DNA of 64,000 bases, taken from the NCBI GenBank assembly GCA_937925845.1, contig CALAML010000040.1, positions 1-64,000 on the forward strand, written 5' to 3'. Numbering within the stretch: the first letter of the stretch is position 1; the number at the start of each line of letters is the position of its first letter. The notes beneath the pieces were generated by a model, which searched no databases, was not told the DNA's origin, and saw only the letters and a list, made by a program, of their open reading frames with translations. The DNA comes from an uncultured Acidimicrobiales bacterium (GTDB taxonomy: Bacteria; Actinomycetota; Acidimicrobiia; Acidimicrobiales; CALAML01). Made by a program: the position numbers and the translations under genes. Shown piece by piece: positions 49,950-59,155 of the stretch.

Positions 49950-51791
49950 CTACGAGGTAACTTCAGCGCCCGGGAGCAGGGCGACCGGGATGTCGACATG
50001 ACGGGCCCGTAGCCATTCGCCCAGGCTTTTGGCCTGGCCGTCGGCCCGGGTTGAGGCCGCGACCCCCTCTTCCAACAGGCCATGGATCAAGAAGTTGATC
50101 GACCAGATATTGGGCATGGGGTAGCGGTCGATGGTGAGCGTCGACGCCTCAGGCAATAGCTCGCGTAGTCGGTCGGTGGTGAGCAACGCATCCAGCCAGG
50201 CAAAGGCTTCGGCCGAGCGGGCAAACACGCCGAGGTTGGCGTTGCCCCCCTTGTCGCCCGAGCGGGCCCCGATCAGCGTGCCCAGCGGGAGGCGCTCGGT
50301 CTCGCCGGTGAGTGCTTGAGAGTTGTCGAGGGTCTCCGGTGGCGAGGGCGGGGTGAAGCCGGCCTCGGGAGCGGGTGCCACCGAATCAATCACTGTGGGT
50401 TCGGCTCCAAGCACCACCACGTTTTGGGGCACCAGATCAGCCGGCACCAAGGCGGGGCGATAGACGCCGAACGGCTTGGCCCCGCCCAGGCCGGCGGCGG
50501 TACCAAACATGCCGGGGATGGTGGCCAAGGCCAACTCGACCATAGCGTTGCCGATCGACCGGCCAACCTTACGCTCATCCGAGTCCTTCACCGTCAAGCG
50601 CCACTCCGCCACCGCCTCCTCGTTCGAGGCCGGATCAACCTTGTCGGTCCGAACCACCCGGGTAACGGCGCTGGCGAACTCTTCCTTTGGTGTGGGGCAC
50701 GCTTTCCAGAAGGCGCGGTCAACCAGGTCGGCCTTGGCTTCGATGTCGAGGCCGGTAAGAGCGATGCCGACGTCGTTGCGGAAACCGCCGAGTTCGTTCA
50801 TCGCCACCTTCAGGGTGGGCGGGGGAGGCTCGCCCAAGGTGCCCGAAATCGCCACCCGATCGGGCGCCACCTGATTCAGGGTCATGGTGTCGAAGCGGGC
50901 GGTCACGTCCGGGCCGAGGTAGGCCGGCGCACCGATCTCATAGAGCAGCTGCGAGGTAACGGTGCCAACGGTGACGGCACCACCGAACTCGTCGTCGTGT
51001 TTGCCGATCACGCTCGAACCATCGGCGGCGATATCGGCCCAGGGGAAACCGATGCGCTCCATGCCCGGAATCTCGGTGAAGAAGGAATAGTTGCCGCCCG
51101 TGGCCTGGGTGCCACACTCGATCACATGGCCCGTAGCCACGGCCCCGGCCAGCGCGTCCCAGTCGGAACGCTGCCAGCCGTGGTGCCACGCCGCCGGACC
51201 ACAGACCACCGCAGCATCGGTGACCCGACCAGTTACTACGATGTCGGCGCCGCGGTTCAGCGCCTCGACGATGCCCCAGCAACCCAGGTAGGCGTTGGCC
51301 GAGATGAAGCGGGATGCATCGCCGATCGGCTCTCCGGTCTCGAAGTGATCGAGATGCACCCCGGCGGCTACCAGATCATCGAGGCGATCGAGGAGATTGT
51401 CGCCACTCACATAGGCGATCGTGGGGGTGAGGCCCAGCTTGTCGGCCACCTCGGCCACCGCTTCGGCGCAATGGTCGGGGTCGAGTCCGCCGGCGTTGGT
51501 CACCACCTTGATGTTGTTGTCGAGGCAGCGACCCATCACCTGTTCCATCTGGGTCACAAAGGTGCGGGCATAACCCCCGCCGGGTCGTTTGGCCTGGGTC
51601 CGGGCCAGGATCAACATGGTGAGCTCAGCCAACCAGTCGCCGGTCAACACATCGATCGGACCGCCATCGACCATCTCGGCCGCGGCCGAGAGTCGGTCGC
51701 CGAAGAAGCCGGAGCAGTTGGCGATACGAATCGGATCGGTCCCAGAAGAGGTGGTGTCGGTGGGGGTTGCGTCGGTGTTGGTGTTGGCCAT
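49950..51791 (-). CDS. AtuA-like acyclic terpene utilisation protein (DUF1446)
   Basis: 613 aa. The N-terminal DUF1446 domain has IRIANCSGFFGDRLSAAAEMV and KVVTNAGGLDPDHCAEAV; the C-terminal AtuA-like domain of about 100 residues has LGTLIGARSGDKGGNANLGVF. AtuA is required for citronellol and geraniol degradation in Pseudomonas, though its reaction is unclear. Its ATG shares one base with the stop of the carboxylase alpha gene (TGATG), so the genes are coupled. Confidence 0.87.
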   Translation of the reverse strand: MANTNTDATPTDTTSSGTDPIRIANCSGFFGDRLSAAAEMVDGGPIDVLTGDWLAELTMLILARTQAKRPGGGYARTFVTQMEQVMGRCLDNNIKVVTNAGGLDPDHCAEAVAEVADKLGLTPTIAYVSGDNLLDRLDDLVAAGVHLDHFETGEPIGDASRFISANAYLGCWGIVEALNRGADIVVTGRVTDAAVVCGPAAWHHGWQRSDWDALAGAVATGHVIECGTQATGGNYSFFTEIPGMERIGFPWADIAADGSSVIGKHDDEFGGAVTVGTVTSQLLYEIGAPAYLGPDVTARFDTMTLNQVAPDRVAISGTLGEPPPPTLKVAMNELGGFRNDVGIALTGLDIEAKADLVDRAFWKACPTPKEEFASAVTRVVRTDKVDPASNEEAVAEWRLTVKDSDERKVGRSIGNAMVELALATIPGMFGTAAGLGGAKPFGVYRPALVPADLVPQNVVVLGAEPTVIDSVAPAPEAGFTPPSPPETLDNSQALTGETERLPLGTLIGARSGDKGGNANLGVFARSAEAFAWLDALLTTDRLRELLPEASTLTIDRYPMPNIWSINFLIHGLLEEGVAASTRADGQAKSLGEWLRARHVDIPVALLPGAEVTS

Positions 51792-53917
51792 CAGGAACCA
51801 TCCTTGTCGGCTCGGTCGTTGGAACCTTCGCCAGCATCGGTTGGTTCGAAGCGCACCAGCACCGCACCGTTGTCGACCTGGTCACCCTCGGCTACTGGCA
51901 GTTCGGCGACCACACCGTCGGCCGGGGCGTTGATGTGATGCTCCATCTTCATTGCTTCCAGCACCACCAAGGTCTGGCCGGCGGTCACCGTGTCGCCGAC
52001 GGCGGCCCGAACCGAGAGCACCACCCCTGGCATCGGTGCGGTCAAACCACCCGCCGCCACTTCGGTACCAGGCACGGTGAAGCGGGGGATCAGCGACAGC
52101 GTGGCCGTGCCCCCGGGGTAGTCGATGAAGAGTGCATCGTCGCTCCGCGTGATCTGATGACTCGTGCGATAGCCATCGATCTCCACATCGAGGTGACAGG
52201 GAGACCATTCGTGAACCCGGGCCAGCATCGATGAAGCCGCCGACGGCGTGTCGCCAGCGTTGATCGCGCCCGTTTCAGTCTCACCCGTGTCGCCGGTGGG
52301 GACGGGTCCACAACCGCTGATCACAAACGAACCATCACGCTGGGCCCGATAGACCACTCGGAAAGGCACGGACGCAGAATCCGATTCGCCGGTGGCGGCA
52401 CCAGGCCAGTCAATCAGCACCTGCTCGTCTGGTAGCCGCCCGATACGGAACCCGGTTGGCAGGCCGGCCTGAACCCGGGCTTCGGCCCGATGGCCACCCT
52501 GAAGCCACAACGCGACAGCAACCAGCACCCGATCGCGGGTGGCTGGCGCTGGTGTTGCCATCGCCGGCGGAGCAACCCGATCGATGAAGTCGGTGGTGGT
52601 GTCGCCAGAAAGGAAAGCCGGATGCCGCAGCGTCGCCGCCAGGAAGTCCCGGTTGGTGGTTACCCCGCCGAGGTGCAGTCGCTCGAGGGCCAGAGCCAGG
52701 CGACCGGCGGCTTCGGCCCGAGTGGGCCCGGTGGCGATCACCTTGGCCAGCATCGGATCAAAATCCACGCCGACGACCGAGCCACGCTCCACCCCCGAAT
52801 CCCAACGCACCGCGGGTTCGCTGGCCGGAGCAAAGGCATGCAAGGTGCCGGTGGCGGGAAGGAAGCCAGCCGACGGGTCCTCGGCGTACAGCCGGGCCTC
52901 GATGGCGTGGCCGGAGAAGGCGAGATCGTTCTGGCTGAAGCTCACCGGTTCGCCGTCGGCCACCCGCAACTGCTCGCGCACGAGGTCGACCCCGGTCACC
53001 TCCTCGGTTACCGGATGCTCCACCTGGAGTCGGGTGTTCACCTCAAGAAAGAAGAACTCGCGGGAATCATCGTCGACCAGAAACTCGACCGTGCCCGCCG
53101 AGGAATACCTCATCTCGCGGGCGAGAGCCAGAGCGGCGTCGCCCATGGCGGTACGCATGGCGTCGTCGACCACAGGCGATGGCGACTCCTCGATGATCTT
53201 TTGGTGGCGCCGTTGAATCGAACACTCTCGCTCGCCGAGGTGGACGACGGTGCCGTGATGGTCGCCGAGCACCTGGATCTCCACATGGCGTGAACGAGCC
53301 ACATACCGTTCCAGAAACACGCGGTCATCGCCGAAACCACTTTGGGCTTCGCGTCGGGCGGCAGCGATGGCCTCGTCCAGCTCGGTTGGCTGTTCCACCA
53401 CCCGCATCCCCTTGCCGCCACCACCGGCCGCAGCTTTGATCAGCACCGGATAACCGATGCTCTCTGCGGCCTCAGCGGACGCCGTCTCCGAAGAGGGGAG
53501 GGTCGGCACCCCAGCCGCCTCGGCAATGGCTTTGGCCGCCAACTTGTCGCCCATCGACCCAATCACCTCGGGCGACGGGCCTACCCAGCGGACACCGGCA
53601 TCAATCACCGCCGTGGCGAAGGCCGCGTTCTCCGATAGGAAGCCGTAGCCCGGATGAATATGGGTCGCCCCCGTCGCGGTGGCGGCGGCGATCACCCCGT
53701 CGATGTCGAGATACCCGTTCGGCAGTCGCATCGCTTCGTCGGCTTCGGCCACAAACGGGGCGTCGGCATCGGCGTCAACAAACACCGCCACCGTGCGCAT
53801 ACCCATCGATCGCGCGGTCCGGAACACCCGGAGGGCGATCTCGCCCCGGTTGGCAACGAGAAGCGTCGGCGGCTGCGCACCAGTAGAGGAAGTAGTGGAG
53901 CTGGCGGAGGTGGTCAC
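51791..53917 (-). CDS. acyl-CoA carboxylase alpha subunit (biotin carboxylase + BCCP)
   Basis: Biotin-dependent carboxylase subunit of 708 aa. The biotin carboxylase half contains LLVANRGEIALRVFRTARSMG, the ATP-grasp AAAGGGGKGMRVVE, and EFFFLEVNTRLQVEHPVTE. The C-terminal biotinyl domain carries EAMKMEHH, where the Lys is biotinylated. By context it is geranyl-CoA or methylcrotonyl-CoA type (AtuF-like). It overlaps the beta-subunit gene by 4 bases and the AtuA gene by one base. Confidence 0.92.
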   Translation of the reverse strand: MTTSASSTTSSTGAQPPTLLVANRGEIALRVFRTARSMGMRTVAVFVDADADAPFVAEADEAMRLPNGYLDIDGVIAAATATGATHIHPGYGFLSENAAFATAVIDAGVRWVGPSPEVIGSMGDKLAAKAIAEAAGVPTLPSSETASAEAAESIGYPVLIKAAAGGGGKGMRVVEQPTELDEAIAAARREAQSGFGDDRVFLERYVARSRHVEIQVLGDHHGTVVHLGERECSIQRRHQKIIEESPSPVVDDAMRTAMGDAALALAREMRYSSAGTVEFLVDDDSREFFFLEVNTRLQVEHPVTEEVTGVDLVREQLRVADGEPVSFSQNDLAFSGHAIEARLYAEDPSAGFLPATGTLHAFAPASEPAVRWDSGVERGSVVGVDFDPMLAKVIATGPTRAEAAGRLALALERLHLGGVTTNRDFLAATLRHPAFLSGDTTTDFIDRVAPPAMATPAPATRDRVLVAVALWLQGGHRAEARVQAGLPTGFRIGRLPDEQVLIDWPGAATGESDSASVPFRVVYRAQRDGSFVISGCGPVPTGDTGETETGAINAGDTPSAASSMLARVHEWSPCHLDVEIDGYRTSHQITRSDDALFIDYPGGTATLSLIPRFTVPGTEVAAGGLTAPMPGVVLSVRAAVGDTVTAGQTLVVLEAMKMEHHINAPADGVVAELPVAEGDQVDNGAVLVRFEPTDAGEGSNDRADKDGS

Positions 53918-55602
53918 AGGCGGAACACCCCGTAGCCCTCGGCGCCCCGCACCTCGTTGTTGGCCACCGCCGACAGGCAGAAGGCCAGAACCGATCGGGT
54001 GTCCCTCGGATCAATGATGCCGTCGTCGGACACCGCACCGCTGGCCACCAGGGCCAACGAACCCTGCTCCTGTACTTCTTCAACCATGGCCACGATCTGG
54101 GCGTCCTCCTCTTCATCGAACTCAATACCTTTGCGGGCGGCCTGACCCCGACGCACCAGCGACATCACCCCGGCGATCTGCTTCGGGCCCATCACCGCAA
54201 TCTTGGCCGTAGGCCACAGGAAGGTGAAGCGGTTCCCGAAGGCTCGGCCACTCATCCCGTAGGTGCCGGCGCCGTAGGACGAACCGATGATGACCGTCAG
54301 GTGCGGCACCTTCGAGTTGGAGACCGCATTGATCATCTGCGACCCCTTCTTGATGATCCCGGCGTGCTCAAAGTCCTTGCCGACCATGTAGCCGGTGATG
54401 TTCTGGAGAAACACCAACGGGGTGTTGTCGCGATTGCACAGCTGGATGAAGTGGGTGGCCTTCTCGGCCGCCTCGGGATAGATCACGCCGTTGTTGCCGA
54501 GAATGCCGACCGGGTAGCCGTGGATCGACGCCCAGCCACACACCATCGTGGGCCCGTAACGGCTCTTGAACTCCTCGAAGCGGGAACCGTCGGCGGTACG
54601 GGCGATCACATCACGTACGTCCACCGGTTGGCGCAGATCCCGGCTCACCAACCCAAGGAGTTCCTCTGGATCATGCACTGGCGGAGCGGGGGCCAGAGTG
54701 GGCTCCGGACCCGCCTTACGCCAGTTCAGATGGCTCACCACCTCCCGACACATCCGGATGGCATCCATCTCGTCTTCCGCGAAGTAGTCGCCCAGACCCG
54801 ACACTTCGGCGTGCATCTGGGCGCCGCCGAGGGTCTCATCGTCGCTCTCTTCGCCGGTGGCCATCTTGACCAACGGAGGCCCGGCCAGGAACACCTTCGA
54901 CTGGTCCTTCACCACAATCGTGTAGTCGGACAGGCCCGGCTGGTAGGCGCCACCGGCGGTCGAGCTGCCGAACACTACCGCCAGGGTGGGGATACCGAGC
55001 TGCGACAACTCGATCATCTCGTAGAAGAAGCGGCCGGACTCGGCGAAGTGGTCGGTCTGAATCTTGCGACCCTCACCCGGCGGTTCGACCCGAAGGTCAC
55101 CACCCGCCGACTCGACAAAGCTCACATAGGGCAGCCGGTTCTCACGGGCGATCTCCAGGCCCCGCATCCACTTCTTGATCACGTACGGGGTCATGGCCCC
55201 GCCGAGAACGGTGGGATCGTTGGCCACGATCATGCACTCGGTGCCGGCGATCACCCCGATGCCCACCACAACCCCGCCCCCCATCGCATAGTCGGAGTCG
55301 TAGGCGGCCAGAGCGCTGATTTCCAGAAACGGGCTATCGGGGTCGAGGGCGTTGGCGATGCGCTCGCGTACGGGCAGCTTTCCCCGCGAGCGATGCCGAG
55401 CCATCGACCGTTCGCCGCCACCCATCGCCGCCTCATCCAGCAGGGAGTCGACCACCTCTAGCTGTTCGAGCATGTCGGACCGATTCTGGCGAAACGATTC
55501 GCTACCGGTGTCGACAGAGGAGCTGAGGGGAGGAGCCAGCAACGAGGGCCGGGATACCCCCGCACCAGCCGACGGAGAAGACGAATGCAACATGGCACAC
55601 AC
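53914..55602 (-). CDS. acyl-CoA carboxylase beta subunit (carboxyltransferase)
   Basis: Carboxyltransferase subunit, 562 aa: ARHRSRGKLPVRERIANALDP, FGSSTAGGAYQPGLSDY, FLQNITGYMVGKDFE and GSSYGAGTYGMSGRAF are typical of methylcrotonyl/geranyl-CoA carboxylases. A proline- and serine-rich N-terminal 30 residues may be over-extended; a later start at Met44 (DMLEQLEVVDSLL) is possible. First gene of the operon beta-alpha-AtuA-ACAD. Confidence 0.9.
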   Translation of the reverse strand: MCAMLHSSSPSAGAGVSRPSLLAPPLSSSVDTGSESFRQNRSDMLEQLEVVDSLLDEAAMGGGERSMARHRSRGKLPVRERIANALDPDSPFLEISALAAYDSDYAMGGGVVVGIGVIAGTECMIVANDPTVLGGAMTPYVIKKWMRGLEIARENRLPYVSFVESAGGDLRVEPPGEGRKIQTDHFAESGRFFYEMIELSQLGIPTLAVVFGSSTAGGAYQPGLSDYTIVVKDQSKVFLAGPPLVKMATGEESDDETLGGAQMHAEVSGLGDYFAEDEMDAIRMCREVVSHLNWRKAGPEPTLAPAPPVHDPEELLGLVSRDLRQPVDVRDVIARTADGSRFEEFKSRYGPTMVCGWASIHGYPVGILGNNGVIYPEAAEKATHFIQLCNRDNTPLVFLQNITGYMVGKDFEHAGIIKKGSQMINAVSNSKVPHLTVIIGSSYGAGTYGMSGRAFGNRFTFLWPTAKIAVMGPKQIAGVMSLVRRGQAARKGIEFDEEEDAQIVAMVEEVQEQGSLALVASGAVSDDGIIDPRDTRSVLAFCLSAVANNEVRGAEGYGVFRL

Positions 55603-55645
55603 ACTGCCACAACCGGCCGAACCGGGCGTACGTCAGGGCACCAAC

Positions 55646-55700
55646 CAACAAAAGTTGGGGTCGTTCGGGGTCAAACCCCAGACGACCGAAACTTTTTGTG
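55646..55700. repeat. AAAGTTGGGG hairpin element
   Basis: AAAAGTT...AACTTTT outer arms, GTCGT...ACGAC middle arms and GGGGTCAAACCCC centre form one long hairpin. It lies between the divergent carboxylase and ACT-domain genes. Related to 2583 and 61800. Confidence 0.55.
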
Positions 55701-55739
55701 CGCTGCAGACTCGGGGATCTGGCCGGGGTAGGGTCGGGC

Positions 55740-56267
55740 ATGGCGACACTGGTGCTCACGGCTCTTGGCAACGATCGAGCTGGATTGGTCGAGGCCTTGG
55801 CTGCGGCCGTAGCTACCCATGGGGGTAGTTGGGAACGCAGCCAGATGGCGGAACTGGCAGGCAAGTTCGCCGGAATCGTTGTGGTTTCGGTGCCCGACTC
55901 GTCGGTCGATGCGCTCACCGCCAGCCTCGATGAGATTGAACATCAGGGCCTGCTCGAGATCTCGATCGGTTCCGGCGAAGCCGACGAAGTGGTCGACGAC
56001 GGTTCCGAACGGCGCCTCTCGCTCGACCTCGTTGGTCGGGACCGGCCGGGCATCATCCGCGACATCTCCGCGGCTCTGTCGGCCAACGGAGTGAGCATCG
56101 AAGAGCTTCGCACCGAGGTGCTGAGCGCCCCGATGTCGGCCGAGGAGATCTTCGAAGCCAAAGTGGAGCTCGTGGCTCCAGCCTCGGTCGACCTCGACCG
56201 TCTCGCGGCCAGCCTCGAGTCGCTGGCCAACGAGCTGATGGTCGATATCGACTTCCGCCCAAGCTAG
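55740..56267 (+). CDS. tandem ACT-domain regulatory protein (GcvR-like)
   Basis: Two ACT domains in 175 residues: LTALGNDRAGLVEALAAAVATHGG and LDLVGRDRPGIIRDISAALSANG each start with the ligand-binding turn. This matches the glycine-cleavage-repressor-like (GcvR) family, amino-acid-sensing regulators with no DNA-binding domain of their own. ATG 55740 removes 14 residues of the track ORF. Partner and ligand unknown. Confidence 0.83.
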   Translation: MATLVLTALGNDRAGLVEALAAAVATHGGSWERSQMAELAGKFAGIVVVSVPDSSVDALTASLDEIEHQGLLEISIGSGEADEVVDDGSERRLSLDLVGRDRPGIIRDISAALSANGVSIEELRTEVLSAPMSAEEIFEAKVELVAPASVDLDRLAASLESLANELMVDIDFRPS

Positions 56268-56271
56268 GCAA

Positions 56272-56293
56272 TCCCCCGGAGCAAGCAGGGGGA
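56272..56293. terminator. hairpin TCCCCC...GGGGGA
   Basis: Six-base arms (56272-56277 and 56288-56293) between convergent genes ending at 56267 and 56342. Confidence 0.4.
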
Positions 56294-56341
56294 GTATCGG
56301 CGCCCAGCGCCCAGAGGGACCTGGAAGGTTGCCGCGTTGGG

Positions 56342-57403
56342 TCAGCCGGTGATGGCGAGATCGGCGACCAGGGCGCGATGGTCGCTACCCGGGTTGGCGC
56401 GGTTTTCGAACTCGGTCACCTCGATGCCGGGTCCGACCAGGATGTGATCGATCCGCAATGGTGGGCTGAAGCGTTGGCTTCCGGCGCCCATCGGCCAGGT
56501 GCCGCCCCAGCCGTCACCTCGCTCGTTATGGGCATCACGCAGGTTGGCGCCATCAAGCAGATTACGGAACGGTCGATGCTGCATCGTGGCGTTGAAATCT
56601 CCGAGGATCACCAGCTGCTCGTTGTCGGCGGCGGCGAAGTTCTTCAGGTCGACCAGGGCCTCGCGCCAACCGTCAAAGTCGGTCAGTGGCGTGGCCGGAT
56701 GCACCGACGCGATCCTGACCCGGCGGCCCTCAACCTCGATGGTGACCACCGGTGCCAACTCGTTGTCGAGCATCACATGGGTGGTGTCCACAAACGGATA
56801 CCGCGACAGGATCACCGTGCCATGCACGTTGCTGTGCCAGTGGGGCATCTCTGTTGCCAACGGGTGGGCGGCCAGCTCGTTGTGGAACCTGGCCTGCACC
56901 TCATGGAAGGTGATGACGTCGGCATCGGCGGCCGCCATCTCGTCGTAGAGGTCATTGACCTGCGGGTTGGTAAACAAGACGTTGCTGTTCAGAACCCGAA
57001 GCTTCGGCGCGTCGGCTGCCGCGGCGGAGACTGGTGAAGGTGACGGCAGCTCGGGTCGAATCCAGACCAGATGGATCAGCACCAAACCGAGGGCAGCAAG
57101 AAACAGGCCGATCCGGCGCAACCCCACGCCGGCCACCACAAACAGATAGCTCGGTAACAGGATCCACGGCAGGAAAGTGGCGACCACGTTCCCGAGCCTT
57201 ATTGAGTCGAGCCCAACCACCCGGACGGCGGCCAGGCCGTAGAGCACGATCAGAACCGCCCACGACAGCCGCCCAAGCTCCCGGTTCACCCGGCCGCGCC
57301 GTTTTGAACGCTTGGCCGGCGCCTCCGGGTCGGTGTCGAAATCGTCGCCGGAATCCTTCGGTAGGGGCGCGCCGGAGCGAGGGGCAGGAGCTGTTACCGA
57401 CAT
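56342..57403 (-). CDS. membrane-anchored endonuclease/exonuclease/phosphatase family protein
   Basis: 353 residues. The N-terminus is charged and cytoplasmic, followed by about three transmembrane segments (LSWAVLIVLYGLAAVRVV, NVVATFLPWILLPSYLFVV, IGLFLAALGLVLIHLVWI). A DNase-I-like EEP domain comes next: LRVLNSNVLF, ITFHEVQ, VILGDFNA, LRIDHILVG and GSDHRALVADL. The catalytic domain is predicted to face outside. Such proteins hydrolyse phosphodiesters of lipids or nucleic acids; the substrate is not known. Confidence 0.85.
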   Translation of the reverse strand: MSVTAPAPRSGAPLPKDSGDDFDTDPEAPAKRSKRRGRVNRELGRLSWAVLIVLYGLAAVRVVGLDSIRLGNVVATFLPWILLPSYLFVVAGVGLRRIGLFLAALGLVLIHLVWIRPELPSPSPVSAAAADAPKLRVLNSNVLFTNPQVNDLYDEMAAADADVITFHEVQARFHNELAAHPLATEMPHWHSNVHGTVILSRYPFVDTTHVMLDNELAPVVTIEVEGRRVRIASVHPATPLTDFDGWREALVDLKNFAAADNEQLVILGDFNATMQHRPFRNLLDGANLRDAHNERGDGWGGTWPMGAGSQRFSPPLRIDHILVGPGIEVTEFENRANPGSDHRALVADLAITG

Positions 57404-57460
57404 CTCTTTCAGGGTAACGCTGACCTCCCACCGTTTGATCGCGGTCGATGCAGCAAACCC

Positions 57461-58657
57461 CTAGGTTCGACGCTCCCATTCTGTGGCCCGCTCCGGCCCG
57501 AGTTCGGCCAGTTGCTCGGCCCGGATGCGCTCCCGCTCGGCTCGCCGGGGGTGGTTCAGGCCTTCGCCGATCACCGCCTCTCCGGGGTCACACACCACAA
57601 AGCGGCTGAGTCGCTGGGCGGTCGGCGATAACCCGGACCAGGTCTCGCGCGACATCGACCGGATTAGTGCCTCCGATCGAAACCACGGGGCCATGAACTC
57701 GACATTCGGCATGGCCCGGACCTCCCTCGACAAGTTGGGGGTGCCACCGTGCCAGCACCGAGCGTCTCGGATGATGGCCGACCCGGCGGGCAAGGGGCAC
57801 ACCGTCGACAGGCGCATCCATTCCGGTTCATCGGCGAGCGCCGGTATCGGTGCCCTCGACCGGTGGCTGCCGGGAACGATCCGAATCGGGCCGTTCTCCG
57901 GGGTGAGAGCAACCATGGCGAAGTTGATGTGGACCACCGGGCTCGGTAGATCCCGCATCGAGACGCCACCCACCGGATCGTGGAGCTCGGTCCAGACATT
58001 GTCGGAGTGCAGACCCTGGTATTCGATGGCGCCGGGCAGGGCGAGATCGCCACCGCTGCCATACACGATGTAGTCGGCGCTGCCGAAGATCGATTGCAGA
58101 ATCGGCGTGGTGGTGGGCAGGTCGATCAGCTGAGTCCACTCCGGGCGGTGAAACATATGGCGTGACACGGAGGTGCCGCCAAAGGAATAACGATGGGGGA
58201 GACCTCCGGCTCCACCTCCCACGGCGCCGTCGGGGTCGGCGGCCTGAAGAGCAGCGGTAACCTCCGCGGTCGCCGCCTGCAGCACCGAAAGCTGAACCTT
58301 GTCGAGAGCGTCGACGATGGCGACAAAACCGTCGCGGTGGAACAGCTCGGTAGCCCGATCCACGTCGCCCGGTGCGACCACGTCGAGGCCCGGGATCCCG
58401 TTGCGCTCGTTCAGCCGTTGGCGGAGGGCCACCACTCCGGGATCGTCGTAGGCTCGGGTCCAGCCGTGGCAGCGGGGGTCGCCAGCCACCAGGTTGCGGT
58501 GCTCGGGTGTGGTCTCGATGTCGATCTCGGAGACGGGTGTGGCCAGGCCGAGGGCGTTGTCGTTGGTGGTCGGCTCTGCTTGGGCGGCTCGATTGTGAAA
58601 GCCGTTGGGCGGGACCGCGGCGTTCCAGCCAAAAGCCGTTTCGGATGTCGCGGTCAT
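57461..58657 (-). CDS. phytanoyl-CoA dioxygenase family protein
   Basis: 2OG-Fe(II) oxygenase of the PhyH family. The iron-binding HxD is in GLHSDNVW, and the distal His is in RDARCWHGGTPNLS, followed by REVRAMP, which supplies the 2OG-binding Arg. GPIRIVPGSHRSRAPIP is a family hallmark. 398 aa including a 60-residue N-terminal extension. Overlaps the VOC gene by 4 bases, so co-transcribed. Substrate unknown. Confidence 0.85.
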   Translation of the reverse strand: MTATSETAFGWNAAVPPNGFHNRAAQAEPTTNDNALGLATPVSEIDIETTPEHRNLVAGDPRCHGWTRAYDDPGVVALRQRLNERNGIPGLDVVAPGDVDRATELFHRDGFVAIVDALDKVQLSVLQAATAEVTAALQAADPDGAVGGGAGGLPHRYSFGGTSVSRHMFHRPEWTQLIDLPTTTPILQSIFGSADYIVYGSGGDLALPGAIEYQGLHSDNVWTELHDPVGGVSMRDLPSPVVHINFAMVALTPENGPIRIVPGSHRSRAPIPALADEPEWMRLSTVCPLPAGSAIIRDARCWHGGTPNLSREVRAMPNVEFMAPWFRSEALIRSMSRETWSGLSPTAQRLSRFVVCDPGEAVIGEGLNHPRRAERERIRAEQLAELGPERATEWERRT

Positions 58658-59148
58658 GGCCCATCCGGCGGGGCGGACTCTGGGCGAAGTTCGAACTCGC
58701 CGAGCAGCACCGTCACCGGCAGCGGCGCCTGGCCCTGGTAGAAGAATTCGCGGAAGCGGCTGAAGCGGCCGTCGTGTTCGGCGGCCAGCTCGGTGTCGTC
58801 GAAGTCGATCTCGTAGTAGCGGCTCCAGCCGTTGGCCTGGGCTGCGGCGTCGGCGGCGTCGAGATCGGGGACAGCAAACACCACCCCGCTCACCCCTTCC
58901 CCATGGGCTTCGAGATGATCGCGGATCGGACTCGTGTCGGCCTCGGGCAACGGGGCAACCAACTCCACACCGGCGTCGAAGTTCATGGCCACCCGCACGC
59001 CAAACGCCCGACCGCGATCCGTGGTGGTCTCAGAAAACGCTGAGCCAAGCAGTGCCGAGTAAAACTCGATGCCCGCCTCAAGGTCCCAGACAGCCAGCAC
59101 CACCCGGTTAACCCCCTGCTGACGCCGGAACGGTTGCAAGCCATACAT
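58654..59148 (-). CDS. VOC family protein (glyoxalase/dioxygenase-like)
   Basis: 164 residues of the vicinal-oxygen-chelate fold: QGVNRVVLAVWDLEAGIEFYSALLGSAF is the first module, and SGVVFAVPDLDAADAAAQANGW is the second. Operon of VOC then PhyH-like dioxygenase, following the amidohydrolase by 7 bases. Reaction unknown. Confidence 0.8.
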   Translation of the reverse strand: MYGLQPFRRQQGVNRVVLAVWDLEAGIEFYSALLGSAFSETTTDRGRAFGVRVAMNFDAGVELVAPLPEADTSPIRDHLEAHGEGVSGVVFAVPDLDAADAAAQANGWSRYYEIDFDDTELAAEHDGRFSRFREFFYQGQAPLPVTVLLGEFELRPESAPPDGP

Positions 59149-59155
59149 AGGCTAG

